A stretch of DNA of 64,000 nt. It comes from Phycisphaerae bacterium (GTDB taxonomy: Bacteria > Planctomycetota > Phycisphaerae > UBA1845 > UTPLA1). Made by a program: the position numbers and the translations under genes. The notes below the pieces were generated by a model, which ran no database searches, was not told the DNA's origin, and saw nothing but the letters and a program-made list of their open reading frames with translations. How positions within the stretch are numbered: position 1 is the stretch's first letter; each line of letters begins with the position of its first letter. Below are positions 7,574 to 17,807 of the stretch, piece by piece. The stretch is taken from positions 49,273 to 113,272 of the forward strand of contig JAKLKO010000014.1 in assembly GCA_023150615.1 (NCBI GenBank). The letters are read 5' to 3'.

Positions 7574-7952
7574 CCGACGCACGCATCAAACCCTGGATCG
7601 AGATCGTCACGCTGCACGCCGACCTGCTGTCCGAGGAGTTCTCGGAGGACATCTTCGCGCTGGACCTCGGGCCTCCGGCCGACGGCAAGCCGAGCGTCCC
7701 GGCCGTGTACCGCGACCCGGAGCACTTCTTCCGGGCGTCGTAGCTGACGAGCGGGTTGAAGTCGCTGCTCAAGGACGTGCTGGCCCGTATTTAGGGCGCC
7801 GCCGGCGCCCGCATGCTGAAGCTCATTACGCCATTCGGCGGCGGCAAATCGCAGACGCTGGCCGGGTTGTTTCATGCAGCCAACCGGCGGAGGCCCCGGA
7901 CGTCGTCCCGGAGGGCAAGGACCTACCGCGGCCGCCATCAACCGTCCCGGCG
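7570..7952 (+). pseudogene. DUF499 ATPase, N-terminal relic with stops and a frameshift
   Basis: The frame starts MTDARIKPWIEIVTLHADLL and continues as a DUF499-type N-terminus (VYRDPEHFF). TAG codons at 7741-7743 and 7792-7794 interrupt it, after which the same frame still reads KLITPFGGGKSQTLAGLFHA, the Walker A region of the family. A frameshift near 7885 is needed to continue into the next conserved segment (APDVVPEGKDLPRP). The sequence then joins directly to a glycosidase fragment. DUF499 genes are large ATPases often found beside DUF1156 methyltransferases; here only about 125 codons survive. Confidence 0.75.
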
Positions 7953-8914
7953 AGGATGGGATGTGGGACGAGGCGGATGGATTCTACTATGACGTGTTAC
8001 GACTGCCGAACGGACACGCGCAGCGATTGAAGGTCCGTTCCATGGTGGGACTGTTGCCGCTGTGCGCCGCGACGGTGATCGAACCCTGGCAACGGGAATT
8101 GGTCGCGGAGTCGGTCTCCAGCATGCAGGAACGTACGCGGCAGATGCCGGACCTGTTCCGGCATATTCACCCGACCGGGCCGGGCCATCTCGGGACAGGG
8201 GATCGCGGCATCATCGCGTTGCTCAATCCGGAGCGACTTCGCCGCATCCTCGCCCGCATGCTCGACGAGCAGGAGTTTCTCAGTCCGTACGGCATCCGGT
8301 CCGTCTCGAAATTCCACGAACAGCATCCCTACGTACTGTACGTTGATGGACAGGAACATCGCGTCGATTACACCCCCGCCGAATCGACGACCGGTACGTT
8401 CGGCGGCAACTCCAACTGGCGCGGCCCCGTCTGGTTCCCGGTGAACGCGATGATCATCCGCGCGCTGCTCAACTACTTCCTCTATTACGGCGACAACTTC
8501 CGCGTCGAGTGCCCGACCGGCTCCGGCCGGCTGATGAACCTCTTCGAAGTCGCGAAGGAGATCGGCGACCGGCTGACGCGGATCTTCCTGCAAGGCGCGG
8601 ACGGTCGCCGGCCGGTCTTCGGCGGAGCTGAGAAATTCCAGTCCGATCCGCAATGGCGCGACCATCTTCTCTTCTACGAGTACTTCCACGGCGACAACGG
8701 CGCCGGGATCGGCGCCAGCCATCAGACCGGCTGGACCGGCCTGGTCGCCAAGCTCATCCAACTGTTCGGGACCCTTGATGCGGAGCGGGCGCTGGAGCGA
8801 GGAAAGCGCGCCGCCTTCGATCAACGCGGGGCGCGCGGTGCTCCCGGTCGCGACGAGACTCCGATTTCGCGGCCGACGCCATCACCGACGCCGAAAACAA
8901 CGAAGCGTCGATAA
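7953..8914 (+). pseudogene. C-terminal fragment of a GH63-type glycosidase
   Basis: From about 7953 the plus strand encodes the last ~300 residues of a glycoside hydrolase family 63 (MGH1-like) protein: DGMWDEADGFYYDVLRLP, VRSMVGLLPL, the GNSNWRGPVWFPVNAMIIRA segment of the catalytic barrel, and HQTGWTGLVAKLI. Family members are usually about 850-900 residues, so the N-terminal two thirds are missing. The 5' end is fused to the DUF499 relic rather than to a start codon. The C-terminus (PTPSPTPKTTKRR) appears intact. It is treated as a gene remnant. Confidence 0.7.
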
Positions 8915-8950
8915 CCCCGATCGGATTGAACCAGCGCGAGGCGCGCGTCG

Positions 8951-10282
8951 TCAGCTCGCGCGATACCGCACGACCTGGCCGCGAAACTCGAACGGCTGAC
9001 CGCCCTTGCTGGACTTCAGCCAGACTTTCGCCATCCCGCCGGGCAGATCGTCTGTCTGACTCACGGTCGCCCACACCCCGCGGCCGTACTCGGGAAACTC
9101 GCCGTCGGCCTGCACCGTTCGAACCCGACAGGCGAACGTCCGGCCGCCGATCGCCAGCGACTCGCGCGGCAACTCGGTGATCTTCGTCGCGCGATTCGTC
9201 AACGGATGCGACGCCGGCGTGATCATCGAATCCACCAGGAAGTGCTGTACGCGAACGGCGTCGGTCGCCCCGCCATCCATCGGCGCGTACGTGCGCTCGA
9301 CGAGCAGCCGATCCTCGTGCTTGGACACCAGTCTGGCCGTCACGCGCATCGGCTGCCGAACACCGGCGACAAGCTGATATCCTTCGTATTCCACCCACGA
9401 TCCCGGGGCGAAGCGCGACCATCGTTCGTAGTCCGGGTTGCTCACCTTTCCCCCGAGGGACGCCGTCGTGATGCGCCGCGCCTGGCCGGACATGACAAGC
9501 GGCGCGATGTAGTGTTGCACGAACGGCGCCTTGACCGTGTCGGTGTGCCCGCCGACGTTGCCTTCCGCCTCGAATTCGGGCCGCCAGCGGATGTAGCTGA
9601 TCTTCGCATATTGGGAGCGGGTCGACGCCGACGGGCGTGCGGGGGTCTGGAACCCCCGCAGACCGGCCGCGGCCACACCTTCCTGGCGATCGGCCGTGCC
9701 CGCCATCGGAACGAGATACGCCAGGACCGCGTCACTTTCGGAGGTGAAGACGAACATGCGGTTGCGGATGCGCTCAAGCGCCCGCGTCAGGTCGTAGTTC
9801 GCCGCGATCGAGGCCCCCAGCAGGATGACGTTGTCGACGGGGCAGTTCGCGGGGAGCGCCTCGAGCGTGAAGACGGCCACGGCCGTTCCGGCCGACAATC
9901 CCATGATCGTGACCGGCGCACCGGGATGCTCCTGCGCGTACGCCTGAATCTCCCGCGCGCACTCGGCGGCCCTGGAGCGCTTGTACTCGACGCTCGAGTC
10001 TTGATCGGCGACGACACCGAACCCGGTGTTCCAGCGGAAGATCTCTCCGGCGCCGTCGTAACCCGCGTCGAGCAGTCCGCGTCGCACGCCGCCGGCCCAG
10101 TTGCTGATGAGGCCGCCGCCGCCGGCGCCGTCGAGGTAATAGACGTAGCCGCGCGTCATGCGCTCCGCGCGGTCGGGCATCGGCATCGTGCAGCCGCCGC
10201 CCAGCGCGGCCAGCGCGATGAACGGCAACCCGCGCCCGCAGCGGGCGAACCAGCCGGTTGAGCTGTCGGTAGGACGCATCAT
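8951..10282 (-). CDS. Lipoprotein with alpha/beta-hydrolase domain
   Basis: The 443-residue protein has a signal peptide with a lipobox cysteine at about residue 31 (LAALGGGC). The N-terminal half shows an alpha/beta hydrolase pattern: a YYLDGAGGGG loop, the nucleophile elbow GLSAGT (G-x-S-x-G) near residue 130, and a possible histidine in GGHTDTVKAPFVQHY. The C-terminal half (about 275-443) is a separate, probably beta-rich domain of unknown type. It is likely an envelope esterase or lipase-like enzyme; the substrate cannot be told. It reads towards the GH63 fragment and has no operon partner. Confidence 0.65.
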   Translation of the reverse strand: MMRPTDSSTGWFARCGRGLPFIALAALGGGCTMPMPDRAERMTRGYVYYLDGAGGGGLISNWAGGVRRGLLDAGYDGAGEIFRWNTGFGVVADQDSSVEYKRSRAAECAREIQAYAQEHPGAPVTIMGLSAGTAVAVFTLEALPANCPVDNVILLGASIAANYDLTRALERIRNRMFVFTSESDAVLAYLVPMAGTADRQEGVAAAGLRGFQTPARPSASTRSQYAKISYIRWRPEFEAEGNVGGHTDTVKAPFVQHYIAPLVMSGQARRITTASLGGKVSNPDYERWSRFAPGSWVEYEGYQLVAGVRQPMRVTARLVSKHEDRLLVERTYAPMDGGATDAVRVQHFLVDSMITPASHPLTNRATKITELPRESLAIGGRTFACRVRTVQADGEFPEYGRGVWATVSQTDDLPGGMAKVWLKSSKGGQPFEFRGQVVRYRAS

Positions 10283-10664
10283 GGGATCACCTCGACTTTG
10301 AGCGGCGCTCGCGACGATCGCGGGCGTGTCCGCATCGTACCGCCGAAGCCGTCGCGGCGTCGTCCCGAGTTCGGACCGATCGTCAGCCGCGCGGGATACT
10401 GGCCCGACGCGCGTTCAGGGATATGTGTGTTACCGAAGCAGCGCACCGTCAATCTTGTGGGACGTTTGTACGCCGTGCAAAACCGAACTCCCTTGATCGC
10501 AGCCGGTTAGCGGGTGCGTTGCGGCGCCGCCCGGACCGGCACGCGACGTGCGGTGCATTTGGGGGTAGCGTTGCAGACCGCGGCGTGCAGGGAAACGTCC
10601 GCGCGAAGAACGAAGCGCATCGCCGCCGTCCTAGGGGCGCGACGGTCACGAAGAGGACGCAAAC
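10283..10664. other. Intergenic region without a supported gene
   Basis: This gap separates the divergent hydrolase and ppk2 genes. Short frames are present on both strands but have neither a ribosome binding site nor a recognisable product. It presumably carries the two promoters. Confidence 0.5.
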
Positions 10665-11468
10665 ATGGGAGAGAATGCCTCCGCGCGAGAGAGGTTGAGC
10701 CGCAAGGATTACGAGCGCGAGCTGGAGAAACTCCAGGTGGAACTCTGCGCGCTGCAGGACTGGGTCCGGCAGGAAGGCGAGCGGATCATCGTCGTGTTCG
10801 AGGGCCGCGACGCCGCCGGAAAAGGCGGGCTCATCCGGAGGCTGGTCGAGCGCGTCAGTCCGCGCGTTTTTCGCGTCGTGGCCCTGCCCGCGCCGAGCGA
10901 TCGCGAGAAGAGCCAGCTCTACATCCAGCGCTACATGCCGCATTTCCCCGCGTCCGGCGAAATCGTCATCTTCGATCGAAGCTGGTACAACCGCGCCGGC
11001 GTCGAGCACGTGATGGGCTTCTGCGACGAGCAGCAGCACCACCGCTTCCTGGAGCTCTGTCCGATCTTTGAGCGCCACATCATCGGCGCCGGCATCCGGC
11101 TCGTGAAGTACTGGCTGGAGGTCAGCAATGAGGAGCAGAAGCGCCGCTTCGAGGCCCGCATCGCTGACCCGCTGCGGCAGTGGAAACTCAGCGACATGGA
11201 CCTTCCGTCTCGGCAGAAGTGGTTCAAGTACTCACGGGCACGCGACCAGATGCTCGCGGCCACCGACACGGAGTGGGCGCCGTGGTTCATCGTCCCGTCG
11301 GACGACAAGCGCCGCGCGCGGCTGAACTGCATTGCGCACTTTCTGAGCCTGCTTCCCTACGAACCGGTCAAGCGGAAGCGCATCGAGCTGCCCAAGCGGG
11401 ACAAGGACGACGCGTACGACGATGTCGCGTCGATCGCCGGGCGACGCGTCATCGAACAGACGTATTGA
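10665..11468 (+). CDS. ppk2: Polyphosphate kinase 2 family protein
   Basis: The 267-residue protein has the PPK2 signature set: Walker A GRDAAGKGG at residues 47-55, Walker B with the lid start IFDRSWYNRAGVE near 102-114, and the conserved KYWLEVSNEEQ and DLPSRQKWFKYSRARDQM segments. PPK2 enzymes transfer phosphate between inorganic polyphosphate and nucleotides; the single-domain size matches the class 1 NDP kinase type, although class assignment from sequence alone is tentative. It stands alone upstream of the RND efflux operon with a 47-nt gap. Confidence 0.93.
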   Translation: MGENASARERLSRKDYERELEKLQVELCALQDWVRQEGERIIVVFEGRDAAGKGGLIRRLVERVSPRVFRVVALPAPSDREKSQLYIQRYMPHFPASGEIVIFDRSWYNRAGVEHVMGFCDEQQHHRFLELCPIFERHIIGAGIRLVKYWLEVSNEEQKRRFEARIADPLRQWKLSDMDLPSRQKWFKYSRARDQMLAATDTEWAPWFIVPSDDKRRARLNCIAHFLSLLPYEPVKRKRIELPKRDKDDAYDDVASIAGRRVIEQTY

Positions 11469-11515
11469 CGGCGGGGTCCGCCTGCGGGCCGATCACGAGC
11501 GAGTGGAGGCTGAGC

Positions 11516-12745
11516 ATGGGTCGCTATCGAGGCCGCGTCTGCGTCCTGACGGTCATTACGCTGTGGTGCGGCTGCGGGCCGGACGATCAAAGCGGGACCG
11601 CGGCCGCCCCTCCGCCGCCCGAGGTCTCGGTCAGCGAAGTCGTCCGCCGCGACGTTACGGAGTTCGGTGAGTACACCGGCCGCACTGATTCCGTCGCGAC
11701 GGTCGACGTTCGCGCCCGCGTCAGCGGCTACTTGACACAGGTGGCCTTCGTGGATGGTGAGGAGGTCAAGCAAGGCGATCTCCTTTTCCGGATCGATCCA
11801 CGCCCGTTTGAGGCGGCGCTCAAGCATGCCGAAGGTCAGAAGGCGCAGTGGCAGGCCAAGCTCGCGCGGGCGCAGGCCGACGTGGCGCGGTACGAAAAGC
11901 TGGTCCCGACCGGCGCCGCGACCGCGCAGGACCTGGACAAGGTCCGCGCTGATCAGGGCGAGGCCGTCGCCGCGATCCAGTCCGCCGAGGCCGCGATCGA
12001 TCGCGCCAAACTCGACCTGGAGTTCTCGCGAATCACCGCGCCGATCGGCGGACAGGTCTCGCGGGCGCTGATTACGATGGGCAACCTCGTCCGCGGCGAC
12101 CAGGATCTGCTCACGACGATCGTCTCACTCGACCCGATCTTCGTGTACTTCAGCATCAACGAGCGTGACGCGCTTCAGTTCCGCAACCGGGCGCGGGAGG
12201 CGACGCCTCCCGATGCCAGACGGCCGGACATCCGATCGATGAACATCCCGGTCTACGTCGGGCTTGCGAACGAGGAAGGCTATCCGCATCAGGGCAGCAT
12301 CGACTTCGCGGACAATCGCGTCGATCCCTCGACCGGTACGATCCAGGTTCGCGGGACGCTCGAGAATTCGAAACGAGTGTTCAATCCCGGACTTTTCGCC
12401 CGTGTCCGCGTCCCGCTCAGCAAGCCGATCCCGTCGGTCCTCGTCACCGACCGCGCCATCGGCACGGACCAGAGCCAGCGCTTCGTTTATGTCGTCGATG
12501 ACAAGAACATCGCCCAGTACCGCGCCGTCCGGCTCGGGCGGCTGGAGGACGACGGACTCCGCGTTGTCACCGAGGGCCTGCATCCCGGCGAGCGGGTCGT
12601 CGTGACCGGCATTCAGCGCGCCCGGCCCGGCAAACCCGTCGCGCCCCAGCGCATCGAGATGCCGCGCCTCGGGCCGGCGGCCGACACGCGCCCCGCCGTC
12701 ATCGTCCCGGCCGGCGCGAACGCTCCCGCGGAGCACACCCGATGA
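11516..12745 (+). CDS. RND efflux periplasmic adaptor (membrane fusion) lipoprotein
   Basis: From ATG 11516 the product is 409 residues with a signal peptide ending at a cysteine (LWCGC), so it is probably lipid-anchored. The body follows the AcrA/MexA plan: lipoyl half-motif, coiled-coil hairpin (residues about 95-160), second lipoyl half (SRITAPIGGQVSRALITMGN), beta-barrel and membrane-proximal domains. It links the inner-membrane pump to the outer membrane channel. The stop overlaps the permease start (ATGA), marking a tight operon with the two genes downstream. Confidence 0.92.
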   Translation: MGRYRGRVCVLTVITLWCGCGPDDQSGTAAAPPPPEVSVSEVVRRDVTEFGEYTGRTDSVATVDVRARVSGYLTQVAFVDGEEVKQGDLLFRIDPRPFEAALKHAEGQKAQWQAKLARAQADVARYEKLVPTGAATAQDLDKVRADQGEAVAAIQSAEAAIDRAKLDLEFSRITAPIGGQVSRALITMGNLVRGDQDLLTTIVSLDPIFVYFSINERDALQFRNRAREATPPDARRPDIRSMNIPVYVGLANEEGYPHQGSIDFADNRVDPSTGTIQVRGTLENSKRVFNPGLFARVRVPLSKPIPSVLVTDRAIGTDQSQRFVYVVDDKNIAQYRAVRLGRLEDDGLRVVTEGLHPGERVVVTGIQRARPGKPVAPQRIEMPRLGPAADTRPAVIVPAGANAPAEHTR

Positions 12746-15700
12746 TCTCGCGCTTCTTCATCGATCGGCCGATCTTCGCGTCGGTCCTGTCGATCGTGAT
12801 CACGATCGCCGGAATCGTGTCGCTCTTCGTCCTGCCGGTCGCGCAGTATCCGGAGATTACGCCGCCGACCGTGCAGGTCTCGTGCACCTATCCCGGCGCG
12901 AGCGCGGGCGTCGTCGCCGACACCGTCGCCGCCCCGATCGAGCAGCAGGTCAACGGCGTCGAGAACATGCTCTACATGTCGTCGTCGTGCACGAACGACG
13001 GTGCGTACAACCTCACCGTGACCTTCAAGCTCGGCACGAACCTCGACATGGCTCAGGTCCTCGTGCAGAACCGCGTGTCGATGGCGACGCCGGTGCTGCC
13101 GGCCGAAGTGAAGGCGGCCGGCGTGACGACCAAGAAGAAATCGCCAAACGTCATGCTGGTGGTCAACCTGTTGTCGCCGGACGGACGGTACGACCAGCTC
13201 TACCTCAGCAACTACGCCACGATCCAGATCAAGGACGAACTCGCGCGGATTGAGGGCGTGGGCGACGTGCTCTTCTGGGGCCAGCAGGACTACAGCATGC
13301 GCGTCTGGCTCGACCCGGAGAAGCTCGCCTCGATCAACCTCACGACGAGCGACGTCATCCACTCCCTCCAGGAGCAGAACGTCCAGGTCGCCGCCGGACA
13401 GATCGGCCAGCCCCCCACGGAGCGGGCGCTCGACTTTCAATTCACCGTCAACACGCTCGGTCGGCTCACGACGTCCGAGGAATTCGGCGAGATCATCCTC
13501 AAGTCCGGCAGCGACGGCCAGATCACCCGCGTCCGCGACGTAGCCCGAATCGAGCTCGGCGCCAAGAACCGCGACCAGAGTTGCACGCTGGATGGCAAGC
13601 CCTCCGTCGGGCTCGCCGTCTTCCAACTGCCCGGCTCGAACGCCCTCGCCACCGCCGATCGCATCCGCGGCAAGATGGTCGAACTGAAGGAGCGTTTCCC
13701 CGACGGCCTCGACTATGCGATCGTTTACGACACCACGCCCTTCATCCGCGAGTCGATCGACGAGGTCGTTCACGCGCTGCGCGACGCGTTCATCCTCGTG
13801 GCCGTCGTGGTGCTCGTGTTCCTGCAGAGCTGGCGGACCACGATTATCCCGCTCGTCGCCGTTCCGGTCTCGCTCGTCGGCACCTTCGCCGTCATGACCC
13901 TGCTCGGGTTCTCACTCAACAACCTCTCGCTTCTCGGACTCGTGCTGGCGATCGGCGTCGTTGTCGATGATGCGATCGTCGTGGTCGAGAATGTCGAGCG
14001 CTGGATCGAGAAGGGCCTGTCGCCGAAAGAAGCCTCGTACAAGTCGATGGAGGAAGTCACCGTCGCCGTGATCGCCATCGCCTTCGGGCTCAGCGCCGTG
14101 TTCATCCCCGTCGCGTTCATCGCCGGCATCACCGGCCAGTTCTACCGCCAGTTCGCGCTCACGATCGCCACGTCGACCCTGATCTCCGCGTTCAATTCGC
14201 TAACGCTCAGTCCCGCCCTGGCGGCCATCATCCTCAAGCCGCGTCCGGCCGGCGGACACGGGGCGAGCCTCGGCGATGCGCTCCCGCGGCTCGGCATCGT
14301 GGTCATTTTGGGGTTGCTCGCGTACCTGAAGCTGACGCCCTACCTCGCGCCGCTCTTCGGCGTGACCATCGGGAGCGGACACGCCGAAGACCACGGCGCC
14401 GCGACCTCCGGCGGCAGCGCGGCGCTGCTCTGGACAGCCCGCCTGATCGCGCTGGCCGTCGGATGCGCCGCGGGCTGGTTCCTCGCCGGACTGATCAACG
14501 GGTTGCTCGCCGGGTTCTTCAGGGGCTTTAACAGAGCCTTCGCCGCGCTCACGGCCGGTTACGCCCGCGCCGTCCGACTGACGATCCGGGGTTCCGTGCC
14601 CGTGCTTGTCGTGTTCGGCGGGCTGCTTTACGCGACCTACTTCGGCCTCAAGACGGTGCCAACCGGCTTCATCCCGTCTCAGGATAAGGGCTACCTGCTC
14701 ATGAACATCCAGTTGCCCGACGCGGCCTCGCTCGATCGAACGCGGGCCGTCGTGGCAAAGTTGGACACCCTCGCGCGCGAGCGACCCGGAGTCCGGCACA
14801 CGGTCGCGCTTGCGGGCCAATCATCCCTGCTGGCCATGAACGGCTCGAACCTCGGGTCACTGTACGTGATCCTCGATGACTTCGAGCATCGTCACGCGCC
14901 GGAACTCTACAGCGACCGCATCGCCGCCGATCTGCGCCGCCTGGCCTGGGCGAAGATCCCCGAGGCGGAGATCAGCGTCTTCGGCGCGCCGCCGGTCGAC
15001 GGACTCGGCACGGCCGGCGGCTTCAAGATCATGGTTCAGGACCGCGCCGGCCACGGCCTGCAGGCGCTGGCCGAACAGACGGACGACCTCGTCGGCGAGG
15101 CGCGCGACGACCGGTCGCTCGCCGGCGTGTTCTCAATGTTCCGCGCCAACGTGCCGCAGATCTACGTCGACATCGACCGCAGCAAGTGCAAGAGCATGGG
15201 CGTGGCGCTCAGCGACGTGTTCAACACCCTCCAGACCAACCTCGGCGCCTACTACGTCAACGACTTCAACCGCTTCGGGCGCACCTGGCAGGTCAACGCG
15301 CAGGCCGAATCACCGTTCCGGTCGCGGCCCGAGGACGTGGCCCGGCTGCACGTGCGGAATGCGAGCGGCGACATGGTGCCGCTCGGCACGATCGCCGGCG
15401 TCCGCGACGTCACGGGCCCGATGATGATCACCCGATACAACATGTATCCCGCCGCGCCAATCAACGGAGTCCCCGCGCCCGGGCGCAGCTCCGGCGAGGC
15501 GATCGCAACCATGGAGCGACTTTCCGACGTGGTCATGGCGCGCGGCATGACAACCGAGTGGACGGAGCTAACCTACATGGAGATTCTCGCGGGGAACACG
15601 GCGGCCCTCATCTTCCCGCTCTGCGTGCTCTTCGTTTTTCTGACGCACTCGGCCGAATACGAGAGCTGGGCGCTGCCGCTGGCGATCATCCTGATCGCGC

Positions 15701-16152
15701 CCCTCAGCATTTCCTTCGCGCTGCTCGGCGTGTCGATGGCGGGCATCGACAACAACATCTTCGTCCAGATCGGATTCGTCGTGCTCATCGGACTGGCTTG
15801 CAAGAACGCCGTGCTCATCGTCGAGTTCGCCAAGCATGAACAGGACCACGGGAAGTCCCGCAGGGAAGCCGCCATCGAGGCGTCGCGCCTGCGGCTGCGT
15901 CCCATCCTCATGACCTCGTTCGCCTTCATCCTGGGCGTCGTACCGCTCGCGCTGGCGAAGGGCGCCGGGGCCGAGATGCGCATCGCACTCGGCATCGCGG
16001 TCTTCGCCGGAATGATCGGCGTGACGGCCTGCGGCATCTTCTTTACGCCTGTCTTCTACAACGTGATCACGTGGGTGACCGAGCGACGGACCCTCCGGAC
16101 GAACCTGACGTCTGCCGCGGCGGAGACTCCATCGAACGCGGAGCAACACTGA
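12742..16152 (+). CDS. RND (HAE1) efflux permease
   Basis: The 1136-residue pump has the HAE1/AcrB layout: the opening FFIDRPIFASVLSIVITIAG, two large porter-domain loops, twelve core membrane helices, and the paired aspartates VVDDAIVVVENV in TM4 used in proton relay. It should drive proton-coupled export of hydrophobic compounds. It is longer than AcrB (about 1050). The excess is an insertion of roughly 75-90 residues between TM6 and TM7 (about residues 495-610) with two further hydrophobic stretches (LGIVVILGLLAYLKL and LIALAVGCAAGWFLAG). The stop overlaps the next start by one base. Confidence 0.94.
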   Translation: MISRFFIDRPIFASVLSIVITIAGIVSLFVLPVAQYPEITPPTVQVSCTYPGASAGVVADTVAAPIEQQVNGVENMLYMSSSCTNDGAYNLTVTFKLGTNLDMAQVLVQNRVSMATPVLPAEVKAAGVTTKKKSPNVMLVVNLLSPDGRYDQLYLSNYATIQIKDELARIEGVGDVLFWGQQDYSMRVWLDPEKLASINLTTSDVIHSLQEQNVQVAAGQIGQPPTERALDFQFTVNTLGRLTTSEEFGEIILKSGSDGQITRVRDVARIELGAKNRDQSCTLDGKPSVGLAVFQLPGSNALATADRIRGKMVELKERFPDGLDYAIVYDTTPFIRESIDEVVHALRDAFILVAVVVLVFLQSWRTTIIPLVAVPVSLVGTFAVMTLLGFSLNNLSLLGLVLAIGVVVDDAIVVVENVERWIEKGLSPKEASYKSMEEVTVAVIAIAFGLSAVFIPVAFIAGITGQFYRQFALTIATSTLISAFNSLTLSPALAAIILKPRPAGGHGASLGDALPRLGIVVILGLLAYLKLTPYLAPLFGVTIGSGHAEDHGAATSGGSAALLWTARLIALAVGCAAGWFLAGLINGLLAGFFRGFNRAFAALTAGYARAVRLTIRGSVPVLVVFGGLLYATYFGLKTVPTGFIPSQDKGYLLMNIQLPDAASLDRTRAVVAKLDTLARERPGVRHTVALAGQSSLLAMNGSNLGSLYVILDDFEHRHAPELYSDRIAADLRRLAWAKIPEAEISVFGAPPVDGLGTAGGFKIMVQDRAGHGLQALAEQTDDLVGEARDDRSLAGVFSMFRANVPQIYVDIDRSKCKSMGVALSDVFNTLQTNLGAYYVNDFNRFGRTWQVNAQAESPFRSRPEDVARLHVRNASGDMVPLGTIAGVRDVTGPMMITRYNMYPAAPINGVPAPGRSSGEAIATMERLSDVVMARGMTTEWTELTYMEILAGNTAALIFPLCVLFVFLTHSAEYESWALPLAIILIAPLSISFALLGVSMAGIDNNIFVQIGFVVLIGLACKNAVLIVEFAKHEQDHGKSRREAAIEASRLRLRPILMTSFAFILGVVPLALAKGAGAEMRIALGIAVFAGMIGVTACGIFFTPVFYNVITWVTERRTLRTNLTSAAAETPSNAEQH

Positions 16153-17807
16153 TGTTCCAACTGTCACACCCGCGGACGCGCGGCCGCATCATCACCGCGG
16201 CGATCGCGCCCGGTTCGATCCTGCTGCTGGCCGGCTGTCTGGCCGGACCGAACTACTCCACGCCATCGTCGTCCACCGCTGAGCAGTGGATGGACGCCGC
16301 GCACCCAGCGGTGCAGCGCGGCCCGGCGGTGTTGACCCGCTGGTGGGAGGTCTTTAATGACCCGGTCCTGAACACGCTCGTGCAGCGCGCCTACGAGAAT
16401 AACCCGACGCTGCACGCCGCGGCCGTCCGCGTCCTGCAAGCGCAGGCGGCGCGGGCCGTCGCCGTCGGACTGCTCTTCCCGCAGCAACAGGAAGCGACGG
16501 GGAGCTACTCCTGGAGTCAGACAAGCGAGAACGCCGGCGCGGCGCAGCCGGAGACGAACAAGCTGGAGTCCCGGCTCGGATGGGTTCGCGATCCGCAAGG
16601 AAGCCTGCTTCGTCGAGCCATGGGCGATCCGGGCATCGACAACACGTTCGGCAACTGGGAACTCTTCGGGCTGTCGGTCGGCTGGGAACTCGACCTGTGG
16701 GGCCGCTATCGGCGCGGCATCGAGGCCGCCGACGCCGCGGTGCTGGCATCGCTCGCGAACTACGACGACGTCCTCGTCAGCCTCATCGCGCAGGTCGCGA
16801 GCGAGTACGTCCTGCTGCGGACGCTCGAGGAACAACGCGAGATCGTAACGCAGAACCTGCAGATACAGCTCGAAGGCCAGAGGGTCGTGCAGGCCCGTCG
16901 CGACGCCGGAACGGCGACCGATCTCGATCTCGCGCAGTCGCAGGCCCTGGTGCACGATACGGAGTCGCAGATCCCCGTGATCGAGGCGAGCATGCGGCAG
17001 TCGACGATCACGCTGTGCGTACTGCTCGGCATGCCGCCGAAGGACATCTCCGATCTGCTCGGCCCCAAGCGGCCGATCCCCGCGCCGCCCGATGTCGTGC
17101 GGCTCGGCGTGCCGGCTGAGCTGCTGCGGCGGCGGCCGGACATCCGCCGCGCGGAACATCAACTGGCGGCGCTGTGTGCGAACATCGGCATCGCGACGAC
17201 CGACCTCTATCCGCGCTTTTCGCTCATCGGCGACATCGGCCTGTCGGCCGAACACTTCCCCGACCTGTTTCGCGGCAACAGCTTCCAGGTTTTCGCCGGG
17301 CCGCAGGTCCGCTGGGCGATCCTGAATTACGGCCGGATCGAGAACAACATCCGCGTGCAGGACGCGGCGTTCCAGGCGTCGATCGGCGAGTACGAAAGCC
17401 TTGTGCTCCGCGCGCAGGGCGAGGTGGAGCGGTCGGTGGCGGGATTCGCCGGCGCGCAGCGGCAGATCGAGCCGCTGACGCGAAGCGTGGACGCGGCCGC
17501 ACGGGCGGTCCGCGTGGCGCAGGAGCAGTACCGCGGAGGCATCGCGGACTACATCCGCGTGCTGGTCGCGGAGCAGTTCCTGATTACGGAGCAATCGCGG
17601 CTTGTCGGGGCGCGGGGCTCGGTCGCGCAAAATCTGGTGACGCTGTACCGGGCGCTCGGCGGCGGCTGGGAGCTTCGCGAGGGCAACGACCTCGTCCCCG
17701 TGGACATCAAGGAAGAGATGCGTCGACGGACCGACTGGGGAGGCATGATCGACAGCGACCGCGTTCCGCAGACACAACCGGCGGGCGAGCGAGAGCCGTC
17801 GTCATGA
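16152..17807 (+). CDS. TolC-type outer membrane factor (NodT family lipoprotein)
   Basis: The 551-residue protein starts at ATG 16152, one base into the permease stop. It has a lipobox (LLLAGC), the early motif LTRWWEVFNDPVLNTLVQRA, the GWELDLWGRYRRGIEAADAA segment, and a repeat of both in the second half (RRRPDIRRAEHQLAA, YPRFSLIGDIG), as expected for the duplicated alpha/beta barrel of the OprM/NodT family. It forms the exit duct of the RND pump. It is also the nearest outer membrane channel to the peptide exporter downstream and might be shared. Confidence 0.92.
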   Translation: MFQLSHPRTRGRIITAAIAPGSILLLAGCLAGPNYSTPSSSTAEQWMDAAHPAVQRGPAVLTRWWEVFNDPVLNTLVQRAYENNPTLHAAAVRVLQAQAARAVAVGLLFPQQQEATGSYSWSQTSENAGAAQPETNKLESRLGWVRDPQGSLLRRAMGDPGIDNTFGNWELFGLSVGWELDLWGRYRRGIEAADAAVLASLANYDDVLVSLIAQVASEYVLLRTLEEQREIVTQNLQIQLEGQRVVQARRDAGTATDLDLAQSQALVHDTESQIPVIEASMRQSTITLCVLLGMPPKDISDLLGPKRPIPAPPDVVRLGVPAELLRRRPDIRRAEHQLAALCANIGIATTDLYPRFSLIGDIGLSAEHFPDLFRGNSFQVFAGPQVRWAILNYGRIENNIRVQDAAFQASIGEYESLVLRAQGEVERSVAGFAGAQRQIEPLTRSVDAAARAVRVAQEQYRGGIADYIRVLVAEQFLITEQSRLVGARGSVAQNLVTLYRALGGGWELREGNDLVPVDIKEEMRRRTDWGGMIDSDRVPQTQPAGEREPSS

